In this document: positions 59,852 to 64,000 of the stretch, piece by piece
Layout: each line of letters begins with the position of its first letter
Position numbering within the stretch: position 1 is the first letter of the stretch
Assembly (NCBI GenBank): GCA_003254905.1
Contig: QANU01085255.1
Span: forward strand, 779,624 to 843,623
Source of the DNA: Nissolia schottii
Lineage: Eukaryota > Streptophyta > Magnoliopsida > Fabales > Fabaceae
Direction of reading: 5' to 3'
DNA: 64,000 nt
Position numbers and translations under genes: made by a program
The notes under the pieces: generated by a model
Told to the model about the DNA's origin: nothing
What the model saw: the letters and a program-made list of their open reading frames with translations, nothing else
Database searches by the model: none

Positions 59852-62330
59852 TCTTATTTCATACTTACAAATTTGTTTTAGACTGAAATTATTTGCAATT
59901 TTCTATATAGAATTCGCCTTCTTTCTGTGCTATTGGAGGAAACAAAACTTGTTGCGATAGCCGAAAGTGTGAGCGGGGAGATTAAGCAAAGCGAATGATA
60001 ATTGACCTGAACTTTGTTTAAATCGAATTAAAATTTAAAATCATATATATTCATATTTCCCGCTAAGCTTTTTGGTGAATTTTGGTCCCAAAAAGCAGCG
60101 AGGAAAACACGTGCCCTCCAACCCCTCCTGTGCTCCTTTTGTGACTTTACTTTTTAATTTTTTTTGTGGTACATATTACTTTTACTTTTGAATTTTGATA
60201 CCATGCCTTTTATTTATATTTATTATTTATAGCTTGTAGCACATAAAAAATAATAGTAGAATTATTATTTTGGAGGGGAATTTGAACAAAGAATAGCTGC
60301 AGGACATAATGAACCATGCATTCAATCATGGTCATGCATGCATGACATGACATGACCATCAACACGATGAGCGAGGAATAGTTAAGCTTCCCAGCACGTG
60401 ACTATCATTATCATAATACAAAAGATATAGAAGCTTATCAGCGCATCGCTTCACACGCGACCCCGATGTTGACTATTTGACTGCTAGATATGGAGATGAC
60501 CAAAATACCTATCAAATCCGGGTATTATCTATTATAAATGTGGGTATGTCAGTAATTTTAATATCCATAGAGACGAGTATTTATATTTATTTATTAATGA
60601 ATATAAACCTGAGGATTGAGGTATCCAATTTATAAATATTTGCTAATTATTAATTAATATATAAAATTATATAAATATTTTTATGTATTTATTTTGTTAG
60701 TAAATATTTTTACTTATATAAATATAAAAGTTAAAGCTTCTAATTCTTTTTATCTATAACGTTATTGAATTTTAATTATGTATTTTATTAATTTAAATTG
60801 CGATTTGTTAATAGTAGTATTGTAATATATTAACTCGTTTGGATGAGCTTCTAAAAAATAGTTTTTTTTTAAATAACAAGTGTTAAAATACCATTTGAAA
60901 AAATAATTTTTTAAAATAAGATAAAATACAATTTTTTTTATAAAAAAAAGTTTCCAATGTTTTCTTTTTAAATAGAAGTGAAAGGAAGTGTCAAATCACT
61001 TTATAAATGTAAATTAAACTAAATATTTACCTTTTTTTTTTTTTCAACAAATAGATTTATGAAACAACTTTAACGTTGTAATCTAGGTGGGCTTAACATC
61101 AAAATTCAAAATTGAATTCAGGTAGAATAAGGTGAAATCAGGTACAACTAATTTTCAGTTTATGTTGTAATAATAATTTTCAATTTAAGCAACTACTAGT
61201 AGCATATAGTATGCACAGATCGCAGTCTTCATTCATGCTAATCCGTTGAAGAGACCACAAAACCCACATGGGTCCATTCATCTTTATGGCGAGTTTGATT
61301 TTTTTTTCATTTACCCAAATAAATTGTCATTAGTATTTTTCATTGAATTATTATTTTAGTTATTATTTGATTTGACAGGAAAGTAATACCTGTAAAAATA
61401 TACTTAAGTCAAAGACAATTAATATATAATTGGTAAAAAGTAATTTTGCATCTCACAGTAATATCAAAATTTTTTAAAATAATATTAATGTCACTGTGAT
61501 GGATAATTGGTAATTTCTAAAGTAAATATGATTTAAATTTAGCTAATAAAAATTTCATTAAGTTCAACTATTTTTTTGGTATATTTATGTTTGACTATTG
61601 AGCAAACACACGATAAAATATCTATTAAAAAATGTTTGGTAAGCATTTTGGAGATAATGGAGAGAGAAACATGTTTGGAGAAGTAGATAAAAACATAAAA
61701 TTTAAAATTATTTTTGTCTTATGATAATTTTTTAATTAATTTTTATACATCTAAAAAAATACAGAAAATATGTCTGTGATACAAGAGACACGTCTTTGTT
61801 ATACCTTTAAAATAGAGGGAAGCAAAAGATACGTGTCTACTATATCTTATAAACACCGTCTTAATGTATGAAGATATGCAGAAATATTTGCAATCATTCA
61901 ATAAAAAACATCTACTGCTCTTTTTATATTTTTTCATAGAATAAGTTTTGCAATGGGATAAGATAATAATCATTTTAACCAAATATCTCTTTATTCACAT
62001 ACCAAAACAGTTTTATAGTCATTCTACCTCTTATAATTGTTATGTTGACCACTTACCATTTTTTCTTTTAGCAAGTCACAAAACAACTCTATTTATAAAT
62101 TTATTTTATAAATAAAATTACCAAAATAAACTTTTTAATTTCAGCAATACTTCCTTTAAAGGACATTTATGAAAGAGGGAGAAATTATTAATTATCATTA
62201 TCATTATCATTATACGTGTATTGATCTTTGACTTAATTATTTATTTGTATACTTTTAATATGGATTAGAATAATAGCCAGTGAGAAAGTTCAATAATTTT
62301 TGGTATTTTGAAAATGAAAATGAAAATGTT
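59852..62330. other. AT-rich intergenic DNA, no gene seen
   Basis: About 2.5 kb before the SAPS gene. The GC-richer spot at 60060-60130 and the CATG-rich run at 60318-60360 (GGTCATGCATGCATGACATG) stand out but open no frame. The remaining sequence is AT-rich with long T runs. Confidence 0.45.
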
Positions 62331-62339
62331 TATGACTGA

Positions 62340-62816
62340 TACTGAAGACAAATGACATGCACATCCGCACATAAATACCATATATCCCATACAAGAAAAA
62401 TTGAAAGGAAAAAAAAAGGGATAAAAAGGGGGTTGTGTGCATTATTATTATGTTGTGTGGCAATTCCAGAGTTCGTCGTTTGTTGTTTAGCGCTTGCGAT
62501 TACGACCCGCACCCTACGATACCCCCATTATTATTTTATTTATTATTTATTATTTATTATATTATTATTATTTTCCTCTCTTTCTCTTTCTCTTTCATTT
62601 TCCTTGTATAGATCTTCACGGTCCAGTTTCTTTTTCGATCCCTCTCCCTCAAAATTAGGGTTTACAATCTTCTTCTTCATTTCCCCCCTTTCTCCGCCAT
62701 CCCCAATTTTATGTTCCCTCCACCTTAATTTTCAACCCTTTCCAGATCCATCAACCACCTTCTCTACCTTCCTCCTCCGTCTCCTTCTTCTTCTTCTTCT
62801 TCTTCTCCTCCGAGAC
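62340..62816 (+). promoter_or_regulatory. Promoter end and leader of the SAPS-domain gene
   Basis: Pyrimidine-rich run from about 62575 to 62812, including (CTT)n at 62781-62806 immediately before the start, typical of plant leaders. A tiny upstream ORF of 5 codons starts at 62711 and stops at 62726-62728. No clear TATA box was chosen. Confidence 0.4.
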
Positions 62817-63897
62817 ATGTTTTGGAAGCTCGCCTCTCTCTCTGCTTCCTCTCCCGTGAGTTCACCTTTTTCTCTTCTTTCTTTTGTTTCTATTTTTTGT
62901 GTGTGCTCTATTGTTAATTCCAGCTCCGTTATGCTGCTATTTCACTTTAATTGCGCAAATTATGCGGGCATTTAAACCTCCTTTCAATTATTGCCCTTTT
63001 TATTTTATTTTCTCTCTCTCAACAATTTAAGCTTCACTCAGCTTCCTTCTTCTCTTTCGAATAATGTCTCATTTATTTAGCAGTTTTTTTTCCCGGACCC
63101 AATTAGTTATTTGTTAATTATTCAACTGTGCTTAACCAACCCCTGTTTTATTAATTTCCGTTGCCCGGATCGAGTTCAGCTCTTTTAAAGGTTTTGTTAT
63201 GAATTTCCATCAATTTTTTTTTATTTTTTTAGTTTTGGGTTGTGAATTATTTTTGCAGCAGCCGATGATATATGAAACCCTCTTTTTTTTTTTGAAGGAG
63301 GATCTTAATTAGAAACATTGTTGATGCGTTTAAGCAAATTAATTGATGTTTTTTTCCCCTGGAATTTACTCGTCTGTCTCTCGGCTTCTCGGCAAAGGGT
63401 GCGATGTTAATGTGGGCATAGTGAGCTATGAAAAACCATTGAGTTTTACTTACAGCTAGGACACTCAATTTACTGCGGATTTTTTTTTGAAGAAGCTAGG
63501 CCCAGTTATTCTTCTGAAGTTTGTGCTTTACACCTTTTTGGTAGATTAAGATTTGAATTTCAAAGACAGTTTGTGCCAGCTGCCGTTTATAATACTCCTT
63601 TTGTGGAGTGCATGCTTATAGTGGACTTCCATGATTGAATGCCTCGTAATTGATGGACAAAGTTCTAAGAGTGTTGCTTAATGTTGATCACAGTCTCAAG
63701 TACCTTAAAGCTTGTGTTGTTTGTTTTCTTGCTTTGTTTATTTACTCTCTTTCTAACCCTTGAAGTGCATGTTGCGTTGCTGGTGTTGTACAGGTGGAGG
63801 CAATATTAGACAAGGAGAATTTCACTTTGGAAGAGCTTCTCGATGAAGAGGAAGTGATCCAAGAATGCAAGGCCTTAAACAGTCGACTCATCAACTT
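62817..63897 (+). CDS. SAPS-domain protein, PP6 phosphatase regulatory subunit (5' end only)
   Basis: SIT4-associated (SAPS) proteins are regulatory subunits of the PP6-type Ser/Thr phosphatase; in plants PP6 with SAPS subunits acts on auxin-transport proteins among others. Two exons are seen, 62817-62855 and 63794-63897, separated by a 938-base intron (GTGAGT..TACAG). They read MFWKLASLSASSP then VEAILDKENFTLEELLDEEE and VIQECKALNSRLIN, the invariant N-terminus of plant SAPS proteins, followed by a GTATG donor at 63898. The remaining roughly 750 residues lie beyond the window. ATG at 62817 is the first after the CT-rich leader that opens this frame. Identification is firm for the family, not for the exact paralogue. 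Confidence 0.88.
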
Positions 63898-64000
63898 GTA
63901 TGTTTCTGTTTAGTTCAAATCAATTGAGTTCATTTCTCTTCCATGAACAAATTTCATAGTTTTGTACATGTTTTTGTGCCTGCCAATCTTTATGTATGGT

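Noticed and set aside
62352..62975. 207-codon plus-strand frame over the SAPS leader
   Set aside because: Made of Leu/Ser/Phe runs from the pyrimidine-rich leader and crosses the true first exon in another frame.
1..64000. CRISPR arrays, bacterial operons, rRNA or tRNA genes
   Set aside because: None seen; the sequence is plant nuclear DNA with introns and MITEs.

Overview
This is plant nuclear DNA, AT-rich between genes, with multi-exon genes, a miR165/166-regulated HD-ZIP III gene, plant-type transposons and many small MITEs. Protein sequence and repeat style suggest a legume, most likely Glycine (soybean); the species is an inference.

Seven genes are supported. From left to right: a PIP2 aquaporin (minus, 3' end outside the window); a small gene for a 61-residue protein of unknown function (minus, 6489-6674); an intronless 60S ribosomal protein L12/uL11 gene (minus, 8496-8996); an intronless S40/DUF584 senescence-regulator gene (plus, 18962-19480); a 14-exon MON1 gene, the Rab7 exchange-factor subunit (plus, 22839-28181); a 3-exon DRB2-like double-stranded-RNA-binding protein (plus, 33034-36535); and an 18-exon REVOLUTA-type HD-ZIP III gene (plus, 51484-57061). 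An eighth, a SAPS-domain PP6 regulatory subunit gene, starts at 62817 and runs off the right edge. Exons were joined by hand using splice consensus, reading frame and family similarity, and all complete gene models keep frame from ATG to stop. The genes look functionally independent, as usual for a plant chromosome arm.

The spaces between genes hold mobile-element debris. Best supported are a 1.2-kb Mutator-like element with about 320-bp inverted ends carrying a frameshifted F-box/kelch gene piece (45283-46500), a 188-bp 5'-truncated LINE tail with a perfect 14-bp target duplication (44951-45138), a 772-bp fold-back element (59073-59844), a hAT-type MITE in a MON1 intron (24013-24400) and several Stowaway-like MITEs, one lying between the G-boxes and TATA box of the S40 gene.

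Two single N bases (10826 and 11977) exactly bracket a 1150-bp segment that is repeated, identically as far as I can read, at 13299-14448. This looks like an assembly error. I found no wholly new biological system. The points most worth checking are the Pack-MULE, two GC-AG introns (in MON1 and REVOLUTA), upstream ORFs in the MON1 and REVOLUTA leaders, the S40 promoter split by a MITE, and a palindromic-module repeat family at two loci.
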